Below, in pieces: positions 63,660-64,000 of a stretch of DNA of 64,000 nt (positions are counted from its first letter, which is position 1; every line of letters begins with the position of its first letter). The DNA comes from a virus. The position numbers and the translations under genes were made by a program. The notes beneath the pieces are model-generated. The model was not told the origin of the DNA, ran no database searches, and was given only the letters and a program-made list of their open reading frames with translations. The stretch covers positions 1 through 64,000 of the IMG/VR virus record IMGVR_UViG_3300027800_000347; one strand, 5' to 3'.

Positions 63660-64000
63660 CCGCCCGGTTCCCCATCCATTCCCCAATGAATGTTGCAAAT
63701 GGCAAGCCCAAAAATGGTCCGTTTTGGGGATGGGTGCGTTTGCGTCTTTCCGGTATGATTTTCGAGAGGCGCCCTCCCCTTGGATATATGCATCCGCCGC
63801 AGAAAATCCGGTCCAGGTGAGAACCACCGCCCCGTTCTCTGCCGTCTGCGGTTTTATCCGAGCATTATGCAGGAGATTTCGCATAAATAGGCCGAGTAAA
63901 GCGCTGGAACTGGGAATTTACCCGGCTCCGTTGGTTTTCTGGGCCAATCCAGTCCGCCTCACCCGCTCGGCCTATATATTCAAGGCCCTAACTATTTCTT
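63660..64000. other. Right flank without recognisable gene
   Basis: No frame here has convincing coding character or a ribosome site. The AT content is higher than in the phage. It probably contains the right prophage/host junction or host intergenic DNA; the matching left junction lies outside the window, so the att core cannot be identified. Confidence 0.4.

Noticed and set aside
63239-63793. Minus-strand protein across the tRNA (METRTPDLLI-type)
   Set aside because: This is the well-known artefact of translating the complement of a tRNA gene.

Overview
The window holds a near-complete, high-GC temperate siphophage-like prophage. The leftward integrase lies at the left edge, and a tRNA-Thr(CGT) gene followed by a terminator lies at the right. 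GC-rich codon usage, clear Shine-Dalgarno sites, a P22-type coat protein and gene types common in sulfate-reducer prophages suggest a Gram-negative, possibly desulfovibrio-like host; that is inference.

Layout. (1) 1-12.8 kb, minus strand: the early-left operon with integrase, excisionase-like protein, many small Cys-rich proteins, HU, a UvrD-type helicase, a Rad50-like ATPase split into two genes, and a 429-aa accessory protein. Its promoter lies at about 13.42 kb and is followed by a roughly 650-nt leader rich in tRNA-arm-like structure. (2) 13.5-15.6 kb, minus strand: an S24-type repressor followed by an AT-rich soluble plus membrane gene pair, the same order as lambda cI-rexA-rexB. Matching operators sit in both divergent early promoters. 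(3) 15.7-27.5 kb, plus strand: Cro-like gene, regulators, two DNA methyltransferases, replication proteins, HNH endonuclease, SSB, RusA, MucR-like regulator and small secreted proteins. (4) 27.8-31.8 kb: lysis genes (endolysin, lipoprotein, patatin phospholipase, holin) and small regulators. (5) 31.8-38 kb: a PP-loop/PAPS-reductase-like gene on the minus strand, then terminase, portal and head morphogenesis genes. (6) 38.0-40.6 kb: the most unusual locus. Two arrays with a strict 18-bp phase alternate two 9-bp repeats with unique 9-bp spacers. They flank a gene for a Nop/IS110-C-terminal-like helix-hairpin-helix protein, and a consensus promoter lies directly in front. This matches the organisation of TIGR-Tas systems (tandem interspaced guide RNA arrays) with a nuclease-less Tas protein. 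(7) 40.6-42.3 kb: HigBA-type toxin-antitoxin. (8) 42.4-49.5 kb: scaffold, P22-like coat, connectors, tail tube and tail chaperones with a -1 frameshift. (9) 49.6-53.5 kb: accessory island with HicAB, an RHH plus BRO antirepressor pair resembling P22 immI, an orphan antitoxin-like gene and a zinc-ribbon membrane protein. (10) 53.5-63.4 kb: tape measure and tail-tip or fibre genes.

Regulation can largely be read from the DNA. Four copies of an ATCAAAAAGAT-type operator control both early promoters. Two identical 42-bp elements precede the lysis genes and the scaffold/capsid genes, each with a -10-like hexamer at the same distance, and look like activator-dependent late promoters. Several early messages appear leaderless. 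Accessory genes (Rex-like pair, TIGR-Tas-like locus, toxin-antitoxins, PP-loop protein, membrane protein) sit at module borders, often on the strand opposite to their neighbours or with their own promoters, as expected for cargo expressed in the lysogen.
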